A DNA stretch of 64,000 nucleotides from Anthopleura xanthogrammica (Eukaryota; Cnidaria; Anthozoa; Actiniaria; Actiniidae): assembly GCA_964019055.1 (NCBI GenBank), contig OZ025209.1, forward strand, positions 11,317,981 to 11,381,980, read 5' to 3'. How positions within the stretch are numbered: the first letter of the stretch is position 1; every line of letters starts with the position of its first letter. Both the position numbers and the translations under genes were made by a program. The notes under the pieces are model-generated. The model was given only the letters and a program-made list of their open reading frames with translations. It was not told the origin of the DNA and searched no databases. Positions 45,469 through 56,553 of this stretch are shown here, piece after piece.

Positions 45469-48412
45469 ATAATGTTAGGATGAAACATCACAAAACACTT
45501 AGATAAGTGATCAAAAACAAGATGCGCGAAAGGGATGCGCAGTAGCATGGGTCCCGAACTACCTTAACTAACTCACCTACCTTTTTAGTGTAAGTCAGAA
45601 ACTTAATAATTGAATACTGACTAAGGTGACATCCCGGAAGCTACACGTTATTTGAATACATAGAACTGGTGCATGTTGAAGGTTTTTGCTTATCATTTCA
45701 GGAGTTATCGGTAATATGCTTTCCTATGGGCAGCTGCACTCGTCTTGTCAAAAACAACAGGAAGGTACGAGGTTTCTTCCATATCAGTCAAACTGCACTA
45801 AATATTATTTTTGATGCTATAAATGAAAGTTATAGTAAATACGGCCTCAGTGAATACTACTGGAACCTAAAAAAGAAATCAAAAAAAAAAAAAAAAAAAA
45901 ATTTGAAATAATTTGAGTGTTTCGTCATTCCAGCTGACCATGTGTCTATCCCTGCTCCTTATATCTTTTTAGGGTCCTTTGGAAGATTCATCACTATTGA
46001 CCGAATGCCAATATGGTCGCCACTTCATTATCATAATTTTTTAAATTCATATCTTAGCTGACCACTACATGCAAATTGTAGATTAGAATGACATCAACAA
46101 AGTTACAAAGTTTTTAAATAAAATATTAAATTCTTGAGAAGTTATGAGAATTTTAAAAATGTGAAAACACCGCAACGAGGCTAGCAAGGATACAGATCAC
46201 TGAACACAAATACACTCATCAAGAATTCCGCGCTGCTGCTCAATGCTCATGCTCAGGGGATTAAAAAGTAGGATAAAATTTGTAAAATATGCTATATTTT
46301 AGTTGTATCTTTCTTGTCAAGTACCATTTTCACTAAATATTCAAGATCGCGTACCGTCAAGCAAATTCTGAATCAAATATATCGAAAAATTGCATATTAT
46401 ACAAAATATTATCCCACTTTTTAATCCCCTGAGCATGCGCATTCCGCAGCAGCGCGGAACTCTTGATGCGTTTATCTCAGTAATTTTGATTCCAAATATC
46501 TTCACTTGAATTCTATTTATAGCAATGACACTTTCAAAAAATACATATTTCTGTTTGCTCTTTCTGATGGTGATGCTGATTTTTTAAGATTAGGTTTTAA
46601 TTTCTGAAAGTCAGTGGCGGCCATATTGGCATTCGGTCTATGGATGACATAAATTGACTATTGCTCGATCGCGAGGACACATGATGCATCATTTCGCGCA
46701 ATATTGCAAGCAAAGTTGCTGAATAGGATTGTTTACTACTTCAGCAACATTGCGTGCAACAAATTGCGTCGTGTGACATGGCTCGCAACATGAATTGGCT
46801 GCAACAAAATTGCGCGCAATGTTGCACCTGAAGTCCGTAGATTTAGAGTACAAAAGCTTAGCAACAAAAGCTTAGCAATACCTGATTGTTCGATTTTTCA
46901 CAGATTTGAGAACTCAAATTTGTCCGAAAGACAACGATGACCGAAAATTCGTTCGTATCAGAACCTACAACAACAAATACGTTTGGGCTGAACCGACTGA
47001 AATTGGTATAAGAGCCTACGTGCGTACCCGTTGTTGTGGCGGGAAGGACGCGGTTGGTCGAACTGACGTCTTGATTCCAGGATTACACACAACATTCCGA
47101 ATACACTGTGGCAAGATTGGCAACCAAGACACAGTGAGGTTCGAAATCCTGACTGATAAAAGAACTGGTGTTGTTCGTCCATCTGGGTACTACTTTTACG
47201 AAGACACACATTATGATCGCGTGTTTTCAAAAGAAAATCCCAGTTCTTCCGATAGAAATGTTAACTTCATCCTTACTCGCTGGCGTGGACCTGTCATCGC
47301 CATCAAATCTGCTCATAACAGACACTGGTGGACCTTCTCTGAAGATGAAACTGGAAAAATCGCGATTGGCTATCGCACTCTTGAGCGATATCCTCGATTC
47401 CCGCCACTTTATGATGCTTTCACTTTGGAGATGGGTAAGCTTTATGCACAGGGAGCCCAATTTAGATAATAGTAAAAGGTGAAAATAAAAACGGAAAAAA
47501 AACGCGTTTAATTAATTTTTTAAATTCCAGGTCAAGATAATGTCCTCTATAATACGAACGAGCAAACAAATCCGTAAAAAATGGACTAGAACATTTTTTT
47601 TCGCGCGCGCCTTTGTTTTCCAATGTAATTTCCCTATGGTATCCTACGTGTGGATTTCTGTTAATATAATTTAATTTGCTCGTTCGTATTATAGAGAGTG
47701 CAATGTTTAGGAAAGGATTGCGGAAGGTTCTAGGAAAAACCTGACTCAAATGAATATGGAGGGAGAAGAGTGTTAACAGTCTATATGACTTTCACAGTCA
47801 TACAAATGACTACTTCAACGTGCAGTTAGTCGTCCGCCGGCTCAGGCATCTTCCGTTAGCCTTGTTGTTGAGTTTTTAGCTGATTCATGTAAAAATTGCT
47901 CACCAAAAATACTTTGTCTCTTTGCCGCTTTAATCAGTTGTCTCCTACGTACAAACAGCACATCATTATAAATACTCTAACGTGCTTTATTCTTTATAGT
48001 GCCTAGGGAATGCGTTGAAGTTCCAAAATCAGAACGAATCTTGGCCGCTGTGAGTAAGACGAAGGTGGAGGACTGCGAGAAGAAACCAGACCGATGTTTC
48101 TGGTCAGAGGGCTGGAGCACTCACTTTATGCATCCTGGAACCTGCTTCTACAAAAAAGGTAATAAGGTCCGAAGTTTATACGACGCCTCAGCTTCTGCAG
48201 ATGACTCGGGGTAGAGCACAGTGGAATCAGTTGCAAATGTTTGAATTTGTGATTACTATTTTTGTAATTCTTTTTTAGATTCCATGTGTTATCAGCCAAA
48301 CGTGGGTGCTCGAACAAGCTGTCCACAGCAAGGCTCAAAAGACTGCGAAGCAGCAAACTGTTGCTATGACTACCAAAGAAACAGTTGCTACCAGGGCAAA
48401 GCGATTGATTAA
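44596..48412 (+). CDS. Y1: secreted protein, possible beta-trefoil plus Cys-rich tail (5 exons)
   Basis: Exons 44596-44647, 45702-45764, 46904-47434, 48000-48158, 48279-48412 give 312 residues; every intron is phase 1. Exon 1 is the signal peptide (MYFLLLLVVTLLDTFLSG). Exon 2 is a 63-base exon found only by alignment with Y2. Exon 3 (~177 residues) has repeated short beta-like motifs (FVRIRTYNNKYVWAEP, VRFEILTD, FILTRWRGPVIAI, HWWTFSEDETGKIAI) and a CC pair; the pattern is compatible with a beta-trefoil, a fold often used for sugar binding, but this is only pattern reading. Exons 4-5 are cysteine-rich: ECVEVP...DCEKKPDRCFW...GTCFYKKG, then CEAANCCYDYQRNSCYQG, reminiscent of P-type trefoil modules. 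Family not recognised. Head to head with X1 and paralogous to Y2. Confidence 0.8.
45421..45467. repeat. (ATT)n microsatellite
   Basis: About 15 ATT units with one interruption, in intron 1 of Y1. Confidence 0.93.
45988..46647. mobile_element. Nested palindromic element, 660 bp, in Y1 intron 2
   Basis: Outer arms: GACCGAATGCCAATATGG / CCATATTGGCATTCGGTC. A second, inner inverted pair spans 46217-46469 (CATCAAGAATTCCGCGCTGC / GCAGCGCGGAACTCTTGATG, plus GGGGATTAAAAAGT / ACTTTTTAATCCCC). This looks like one foldback element inserted in another, or a composite element. Non-coding. Confidence 0.8.
47544..47696. mobile_element. MITE with CTCTATAATACGAACGAGCAAA ends
   Basis: CTCTATAATACGAACGAGCA and TGCTCGTTCGTATTATAGAG are perfect inverted termini; 153 bases in Y1 intron 3. 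Confidence 0.85.
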
Positions 48413-49854
48413 CAAGGGAACTTATTACAACATGCTTCTACACCTTTCTGCTTGTCTTCTACGCGAAGCTTCTAGAATAATCCTGTGTGATGTGAAATAG
48501 TTAGATAGAGAAAACAGACACAAAAGAATTAAAACTATGGAAATAAGATCCACTTATACCTCCATTAGCCTATTTACTACTTTCAAGGGTAAGATACACC
48601 CTCCCCCTTTTAAGTTTGAAACACTTAGTTTAACGCGCGCATGCTTTCCGAACCGAAGACGTACCGTCGTTTCTTTTAGTTTATATTTAAATTTCACATA
48701 ACATTTTTTTTCAATGCCTTCAATACTTATTCTACATGAAGTAAATAGTTGAATGGCAAAATATTTCTTGATTTGAGTAATGCGTTTTTAAGATATAAAG
48801 GTTTATACTTCCAATGTGTTAATGAGCGAGTGTGACGTCTACTAAGGTATTTTAGTGTATTTGTTGTAACTAGTAATACTAAACACTGGCCGTTTTTAGA
48901 AAACAAATTTAAAATATCCTTTATGTAAACCATGAGTAAAATAATGGTGATTTTCAAATTCTGTTTGTGTGAACCAGATCAATTTCGTATATTTAAGCAT
49001 TAGTAGACGTCACAGTTATTTACATATTGGAAGTATAAACCTTTATAACGTCGAGATGCAACACTCAAATCAAGAAATATTTTGCCATTCAACTATTTAC
49101 TGTACTTCATGTAGAATCTGTACTGAATGGTTTGAAAAAAGGTTACGTGCGCTTAAACAAGTATATTAAAAGAAGCACACCACTGAAGAGGTTGAGAGAA
49201 GTTAAGACAGATTAATAAGGATAATGATTACACATGCATATAGCATAGGCCTTGCTCTTGGTAGCACCAGTTAAATGAAACATCTTTTGGTGTCCTGGCT
49301 TACTATGGCAATATATTGCTCAATCTGATTTCGAGGTGGCTCGTAGTAGGGTTTTTTTTCTAGGCCACAATCTTGATTTTGAATTGGATAATAGCCAAAC
49401 TTACTTAAGTTGGGTCAAGCACTGGTGGATCTGATTTTCAGTCATTGGTCTAGGATGGAAGCCAACAGTGATGCGCATTTCATATGAATCGGGATTAGCA
49501 GAACAACGAGAACGATTATTAATTTTTTTTTCTGGAAATAAAACAGAAAAAAAATAAAGAAAAGGAAACATAAATAAATATATAAACAAACAAACAGGCA
49601 TAAACACAAGTGAGCAAAAAGAAGAAAGAAAGAAGATCAAATGTGCTTTTAAAACTTCATATTCCCAGAAAATCATCGAAGCATTTTATTTTAAACTGAA
49701 ATGATTGAAGCGTCCAAGGTTCCTGGAATTAATATAATTTATATAATGAATATAATATAATATATATATTATTTAAACTCTGGAAAACTCCTGGATTTTA
49801 ATCTCTTTTCTGTGAAGTAGGAAAAAATCGTGCTGATCATTTTGGACGCAAGCT
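48413..49854. other. Convergent intergenic region Y1/X2
   Basis: 3' flanks of Y1 (+) and X2 (-). Contains a 390-base palindromic element (48728-49117). On the minus strand an AATAAA (plus-strand TTTATT near 49685) lies about 170 bases past the X2 stop and could be its poly(A) signal. AT-rich low complexity at 49735-49775. No coding exon seen. Confidence 0.55.
48728..49117. mobile_element. Palindromic MITE, ~390 bp
   Basis: ATTCTACATGAAGTAAATAG and its inverse CTATTTACTGTACTTCATGTAGAAT delimit long arms (AAATATTTCTTGATTTGAGT / ACTCAAATCAAGAAATATTT; AAGGTTTATACTTCCAAT / ATTGGAAGTATAAACCTT; GTGACGTCTACTAA / TTAGTAGACGTCAC). Confidence 0.88.
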
Positions 49855-52800
49855 TTAACCATCGAATCTTGCCCCAATACAGTACTCTTTGTTACCAGAC
49901 TCCTGGTATATGTCTGGCTTCGTAACCAAGCCGGTGATGTCGATTCGGGCTATGCGATTCCCATGAGTCGTTAAATACAGTAATCCCGGCTTGTCTCGGT
50001 CTACGCCTTTGACATCAAACATTCTGCTCCTCCCGATATTGTAGCTTATAATCTGTGGCGTATTTCCACTGTAATCCATGATCTGGTAGCGAAGCATTTT
50101 TCCTGGAATATCCAAAATAACGTATCATTAAAGTAGAACAATATATTTGTTGTTGCACTTTGAAGCCGGTGCTTTTTCCGTTGTTCAAAGTACAATACGA
50201 TGATGAAAATTTCTTTTCTAAATAGATTTGAATTTTTTTGAAAAATTGCATCTTTTGTCCAAAACAAGTGACATCTAAATTAACTCCAAAATTCTTAAAA
50301 CCAGAAAAAAAAAAAGAAAAGAAGGGGTGTTTTCCATTTGTCCAGGAAAACCCGTAATATCGGTTGGAATACAAATGGAACTGTCATATTTTCGGAACTT
50401 GTCACCGAAAAAAGCGGAAAACTTTTCGCCGGAGCTTTTCCAGCCACTACGGTTGGTACGGACCAACTGGAATTGTCAGAACCCTGGATTTGAAGAATTT
50501 CTCGGAAATGAACAGGCCCAGTTCTCTAATTTGCGCGTTCACCTTGGATAGTTCATGACAGACGTCGACTCTACCGCGCATATGTCCTCTCTCTCGGTTT
50601 GAACTGTTCCATTAGAAGTGTTCTTGTCCCTGTTTCATCAACCGGTTTTCATGGAAAACACCCAAGATGTTTCGAATTGAAATGGAAGGAAATTAGAGAT
50701 ACATGCCCTCCTCATGAGTATTGCCAGTTTTCCTTACCATTTTGAGCTTTTGCGTGGATCCTACTAATATCGAAATAATAACGATTAGTTCCATGGTTCT
50801 GTATAATCGTGAATGGTCCATCAGGTCCTATGTATACGATGTCACTGAGCCTGAAAAAAGTTTCAAAAGGTATAGATCGTTATTTTCTGGCTTGAAAATA
50901 AATGCATGTTTTTTCCATTACTGACCACGAACATTTCCTTAAGATTCTTTGTTTCTTTTGTATCCATATTCATGTATCGTCTCATGAAGAACGGTTGAAG
51001 AAAGAAATGATACTTAATGGAATGAGATGTCTAAAAATGGAAAAACATTACGCGCAAGTTTGAGATGTTTTGTCAAGTAGAGCATTAAGGAGTTGATTTA
51101 TTATGGTTCTATACAAGGATCTCTGGTCGCCCAAATATTCCCTTTTATTACACATTGAGGGTCGATATCCGTGAAATAAAGCCGTGAATAAAAACCATAT
51201 CAGTGAAGTGATACGATAACACTTCATGGCAAACTGTCCAATAAAATCTCGCGATATATGATAATATATAATCGACCCTTAATGTGTAATAAAAAAATTA
51301 TTACATGTTAAGAGCTGATATCATTTTTATTCACTCGTTTTCCGTATCATATCGCTCACTCGCTCGCGGACTCGCTTGTCTCGTGAATAAAAACCATATC
51401 AGGCTCTTAACATGTGATAATCTCTATTTACCCGATATTCAAGCACAGATCTTTCTTTCTTTCGAATAACATCTCAATTTGTCGTTTTGCAAATAGATAG
51501 CGAGGGGTCGAATTGAGCAAAAACTCAAGAAGAACTGTTGAAGCCAGCATGGACTGGAGGAACACGGAATGGAGCTAAGTACGAATCTTCTAACTGATTT
51601 TTTTCTTGACTTTTTGGCTTACCTTGAACCTTTAAAGATCTGAACATTTCGAATACTCCCAACGCATCTATGTGTTTTGAAGTCTTCTCGAAGATAGCAG
51701 ACTCTCCCTTGGCCTTTGCTGTTCTCAAACACCGCACCCACAAGAAGTTCCCCTTGTTTCGTCTTCCCAATACCCAACGTACTTCCAAGGGACAACATAT
51801 TAGCACCGGCTCCTAAGTCAGCTACGATGAAATCAGACTTGCTACCGTCTACTTTGCCAATCATAGAGTTGATAGAGAGTAAATCTTTACCTGGGCCAGT
51901 TTCAATCTTGATTTTTCCATTGTTTGGATCGAGGTATTCCAGCTCATCGATGCTGATTCGATCGCTCTCGGGTTCACATTTTATCTCTTCAATCTCGTCC
52001 TCCAATTGGTCTGTCGTTTTGTTGGATATAGATGATCTTTTAGACCTTCTCCATTCATTCATGTTGAGTTCGTTATACTGTGGGATATTCTTAGTATCTA
52101 TCTCGATGTTACGGTGATAGTAGCCAATCTTTTTCTTCACCTCCCATTCAAATAGTTCAAAGTCCATTTTCTCTATGTACCTACGAAAGGACCATGTGTT
52201 GACGGTGATGGTGTTACCACAGTAGCGCGACTCGGTCGGGACGCCAATGAAGTCGTACGGCATGTCCAGTTGAAACTGAGATCTGGAATCAGAAGACCTT
52301 CTATTCTCTCCCAGTACCAGATAAGGCTTGCCATCGTAGGTGTCTTTCTTGGGGTCACATGGAGAGCCTTGTGAGGCACAAGAAGGCTGTTTGAATTTCA
52401 TGATTGAATCTGGTGTGATCCCCTTCTTGATCAGTACTCCACTGTTTGCTTGGTATATCCACCCAAAACTAGAAAATAGTCATATAATTCATATACCTTA
52501 GACATTTGAAGAAACTAGAATAGACATTTTTCATTTGGATCTATTTTTTTCCCCATTTCAGTCCAAGTGCCATTCTCTTGAGAATAAGATTCTTTGTTTG
52601 AGTGGTATTCATATTCATGTGTCTTCTCATGCACAACCGTCAAACAAGTAATACTCTAGAGAATGACAATAAGGTCAGATTGTGGTTCTTGTTGCTGTTG
52701 TTGCTGTTGTCTCTTCTAGTACGTCTACAATTTAGTAATGCACAAGCATTTCGATTAAAGCTGTAGAATCAAGTCTATATAGTTTTACGTATTTTCAATG

Positions 52801-54349
52801 AATACACGTTTGCAAAGCTATGGCCATCATCTGAGCTTGAAACTGTACGATACGATTAATGCGCATTTCAGTCAATTGCTGTTTAGCATTCCTTACCAAC
52901 CTTTTCTTTCCTTCCTCCCTCATTCCCCTTAACTGCGAAAGATACCCATTCAGGTCATTGCGAGAGACTTCTGATAACTTGTTGGCTGTCTCAATGGCTA
53001 AATTGGACGGCCACAGCAAATCTACTATCATCGGAATAATGAAGAAAACAGCCCCAACTAAAGCACCAATTGGACCCGCGATGGCCACTCCCTGCGTAAC
53101 GAAACCAAATGCCACCAAACCCACAAGACTGCCAACAATACCAATAGCATTCTTGACTATTCCATTAGTGTTTCCCGTAGATATGCATTCCGCTAACCCG
53201 AAACTACTCACGACTATCCCAAGAACATCAGCAACGGGGCCTCCAAACTTTCCATTCGGGCCAAATGGGACCGTGAACTTTAACCTCTTGGTTAAAACCT
53301 TAACTTTTCCATACATTTGCCAAACCCGCATTTCTTTCTTGCCTCCGGGCCCATTTTGTTCTCCAAGGCGTTTCATTCGTTGAAAATCCGCGTTCCATAC
53401 TGATTCAAGCTTAGTCCTCAACTGTGTTACGCTTCTCTCTGTTAGGATCAAAGAGTAGTATACTGAACTAATGATATTTCGAGATCAGTTTGGCGTATCC
53501 TCTCGTGGACAGAATTAATAAAAGTCTTTCATTCTTATTACTCTGATTGTTGCCGTCATTATTTTGTTTAATGGTTTTGTGGAATATTTCATATATTATT
53601 GTACCCTGAAACAATCTCTGGGCTGATCAAACTTAGGGCACGACAAACTCACAGATCGGAATTAGAATGCAGCGTGTCAGGTTTTGCGAAGAGAGCAAAA
53701 CTTGGCAACACAGAAAAAAGCCTAGAATAAATAAGCTGGGAGACCTAACAGACTCCATTCACATGTGATGCCGAGTTCAGGAATCGAATCCAAGACCCCA
53801 GAAGCAAAAGGCATCTGTATTACCGCTACATCGACTTTGATTCCCAAGTATATCTTTAGAATTCGACATACCTCTTAGCACCGATGCAATTTGCCCCTTA
53901 ACTCTTTTCTTGTCATCCTCAGTCTTTTGACTTGAACCATACGTAGACAACTTTCTCTTGATTGCTTGAGAGGAAACTTTAAGATACTGTTGGCCAATAT
54001 AAAGTGTGTTAGCGAAATAAGATCGGTCTGAGTTTACAAGCTTGACAAAATCTCCGACAGCGCGATAGTCGTCCGGTAGGTCCGCCAAAAGAGTTTGAAT
54101 AGCCATGTACTTGAGCTCATCTCGTGCTTCTTTGTCTAAACCGCGCTTAGCCAATGCCATAGCATCAAGCATAGCAGCTTGCTCAAGCAGTGACTTTCCA
54201 TGGGTCTTGAAGTAATTCTCAGGATCGGAATCTTCTGGGCTCTTGTAAATGTTCATGAGATCTTTCATGACCTGTTGATCGTTGCCGGCACATGGTTGAT
54301 TGACAAAAAGCGAGAGCAAAACTACAAAAAGTGAGATTAAATGTGGCAT
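49855..54349 (-). CDS. X2: secreted multidomain protein, paralogue of X1 (5 exons)
   Basis: Exons in coding order: 54349-53872, 53438-52901, 52468-51623, 50850-50738, 50102-49855; 740 residues, phases 1, 2, 2, 1 as in X1; exon 4 is 113 bases in both. The signal peptide ends near CAG, residue 22. A helical N-terminal part is followed by the glycine-rich hydrophobic stretch (VLGIVVSSFGLAE, AIGIVGSLVGLVAFG, VGAVFFIIPMIVDLLWPSN). RSKR at 480-483 aligns with that of X1. ESDRISIDEL, LSINSMIG and DFIVADLGAGAN are nearly unchanged, while the linker before RSKR and the C-terminus differ more. Exon 2 must use the donor GTTGGT at 52900: a better-looking GTAAGG seven bases further would break the frame into exon 3. 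Divergent from Y2. Family not recognised; a membrane-active role is inference. Confidence 0.8.
50324..50663. mobile_element. Possible inverted-repeat element in X2 intron 4
   Basis: GGGGTGTTTTCCAT at the left is the inverse of ATGGAAAACACCC at the right; the interior has several TTTTCC/GGAAAA words. Only the ends support it. Confidence 0.45.
51144..51292. mobile_element. Inverted-repeat element in X2 intron 3 (first of two adjacent)
   Basis: TTATTACACATTGAGGGTCGAT and the inverse of ATCGACCCTTAATGTGTAATAA. A second, different foldback follows at 51299. Confidence 0.7.
51299..51421. repeat. Adjacent foldback in X2 intron 3
   Basis: TTATTACATGTTAAGAGC and GCTCTTAACATGTGATAA are inverted, with TGATATCATTTTTATTCACT / GTGAATAAAAACCATATCA continuing the stem. 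Shares the TTATTACA terminus with its neighbour. Confidence 0.7.
52556..52682. mobile_element. Palindromic MITE, family B, copy 3
   Basis: TTTCAGTCCAAGTGCCATTC and GAGAATGACAATAAGGTCAGA resemble the ends at 11656 and 42512; internal CATTCTCTTGAGAATAAGAT and GTGTCTTCTCATGCACAACCG are shared with the copy at 42512 in inverted orientation. In X2 intron 2. Confidence 0.6.
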
Positions 54350-54459
54350 GGCTCCGCTCTGGTTGACAGGTATGGCTTGTCAGACCTGTCACATCAAAAA
54401 TATAGTTCATTAGTAAAAGTCCCAAGATAGGAGTCATATGTATGGATTTTTTTGCATTA

Positions 54460-54554
<95 letters not shown>

Positions 54555-54583
54555 TAAGAAAGGGAGGAAGAAAGAAAGAAAAA
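54460..54583. repeat. (AAAG)n microsatellite
   Basis: About 25 near-perfect units then interrupted GAAA words; long false ORFs (KERK / FFLS repeats) arise here. Confidence 0.97.
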
Positions 54584-55344
54584 ATCGGATACACAAAAGG
54601 GTCACAAAGCGCAATAAAGAAAAGGAATAAGTATGGATGGAGCTTACGATTGTTTTCTTTTTTTATCCAAGTATATCTCCAATACACAAAATGATTGTAA
54701 TATATTATAATGATCAAGGCAAAATATTGGGTGATATTTCCCTCTAATTTATGAAACTCGTTCCCAGACCCCCAAATTTTACCTCTAAATCGCAGCAAAA
54801 TAGGCAATTTTTCGGCGGGCAAAGTTTAAAATTTCATGTAGTTATATGCTTTATTTTCTCAGGTGTAATTGTTCACTAGGATTTCAATTATTTGGCTATC
54901 TTGCTCTCTAGAAATGTTAAAATATTTGTGAAAATAAAAAATAAATTCCATCGTGTTGATCGTGAAGTCGTAAGGTACTGTTTAACAAACGAGTAGGAGT
55001 TTTTTATCAGGTTTAAAACCCAATTTTGTTCACTCTCTTTCAAGAAATTTTGAATCTAATAAAGATTTTGGAGGGAAATTCAACTTCTTTGGCGAAAAAA
55101 AAACCCACTCCCGTCATTTTGCACACCAAAAAAGAAAAAAAAAAAAAACGAGAAGGAAAACAATTACAATAACATACCTTATCCTAAGTCCTGTTCTTGA
55201 CCAACTCACTCTTTTCAAGTTTCTTCGTTCGAGGCAAGAGTAAATTGATAGGTCAAATAGTAACCTCGCATTGAATATCACATGTAAAAGTACCAAAAAC
55301 TATACAATGTATCACCTGTAAAAAGCATATTTCATTTTACTTAT

Positions 55345-55620
55345 TTATGATCGAAGTTTTTTGGATTACTTCAGTCATCAAAACGCGGTCAACAAATCAC
55401 TCGATCGTTCTTCTTGTTTCTCTACCTGTTGGATATGATTTTTATTTGATTTGTCTTAACACGGTAAACCAATCGCTTATCCTTGTTTTTGTTTCTTTAC
55501 CTGTTGTTTTATTTCATTTGCGTATTTATCACGAAGTTTTTGGATTACTTCGTCAACACGCGTTCAATCAATCACTCGATCGTTGTTTTTGTTTCTCTAC
55601 CTGTTGGATATGATTTATGA
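55345..55620. repeat. Direct repeat, ~95-100 bp unit, about three copies
   Basis: Words AATCACTCGATCGTT, TTTGTTTCTCTACCTGTTGG, GAAGTTTTTTGGATTACTTC and ATATGATTTAT recur in the same order; the middle copy is more diverged. Sits midway between X2 and Y2 starts. Confidence 0.75.
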
Positions 55621-56420
55621 CTTATTTATGATATTGTTAGATATCAGTTAGATTGCTTAGTGAAATCACTGACAGTTAACATCGTTTTGTTTTCTACGTT
55701 AGGAGCAAAAAAAAAAAAAACAGTTTATATTTTGTAATGAAATTTTAGACCGAAGTTGGCTTGTATCTAGGTAAGTACTGTATCGTTTTTAGTTTCCATT
55801 TTCACAATATCGTAGAAAATTCCGCTTCTTCGATTCAGACTTGAAAATGAGTTTAAAAAAAAAAAAGTAAAATTAACAACTTACTGAGAAATTTTGTTTC
55901 CATGATAAAATATTTTTTGTTGAATTGTTTGCTTGTTTTTGTCGCCATCTGCATGTTACTTATAGCTTTTATTGATTTTATTCTTTTCGCAGGAATCGTG
56001 CAGTCATAAAATGGAAAACCTCTGCTTGTTCTTATTGGTCGCCGTCGTAAATCTAATCTTCCCAGGTACATTTTATTGATTTTCATTTTAAATGAAAGTT
56101 TTTCACTATTTGTATTGTTGTTTTTTTGTCTTTGTATTTTGTATTTTTCAATATTTTTCTTCCAGAAGTTTATGGGCAAAAAGTACTGTTTGGTAGTGGT
56201 ATTACATCCTGCAATGCAAAAGGTACGTACAGAAAGTTGAAAGTTGAAAGTTGAACATTTTATCCACGCGGTATCATTTTTACTTGGACAACTTTGAAGC
56301 TCCCCTAAAAGATAGCAACAAACCTACTGATTTAAAATAATTCCAAGGTTATGGTCTCAAAAACATGTTTTGGAACAGGATGTTGTTTTTCCATACGATT
56401 GACGTCACACTTAAAAGTTT

Positions 56421-56553
56421 TATAGACCTCTTTCACGTGACGTCAAAGCAGCTCCATTTGGAGGACAAAAGAAATTCAATCTACTGAGAATTGGAACCTA
56501 TTGTTTTGCCCTCCAAATTGAGCTGCATTCCGACGTGCTGCAAGGGGTCTATA
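56421..56553 (-). mobile_element. Palindromic MITE, family A, copy 4
   Basis: TATAGACCTCTTTCACGTGACGTC at one end (written here in two parts: TATAGACCTC and CACGTGACGTC) and GCAAGGGGTCTATA at the other; inner GCTCCATTTGGAGGAC / CCTCCAAATTGAGCTGC. Inverted relative to the 2.3, 4.5 and 10.9 kb copies. In Y2 intron 2. Confidence 0.78.

Larger units (their letters stand above)
54350..56010. other. Divergent intergenic region X2/Y2 (1.7 kb)
   Basis: Between the start codons of X2 (-) and Y2 (+). Contains an AAAG microsatellite about 110 bases from the X2 start and a three-copy direct repeat at 55345-55620. A 3' splice-like TTTCGCAG ends at 55992, 18 bases before the Y2 ATG, and CAACCAG lies just before the X2 ATG, so both genes probably have a 5' UTR intron. 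Presumed location of both promoters. Confidence 0.6.

Noticed and set aside
46958..47482. Other-frame ORFs over Y1 exon 3
   Set aside because: Only the frame giving homology to Y2 and proper splice phases is real.
51716..53383. Plus-strand ORFs of 133 and 174 residues opposite X2
   Set aside because: Antisense shadows of conserved X2 exons 2 and 3.
54219..54822. ORFs rich in FFLS or KERK repeats upstream of X2
   Set aside because: AAAG microsatellite translation on both strands.
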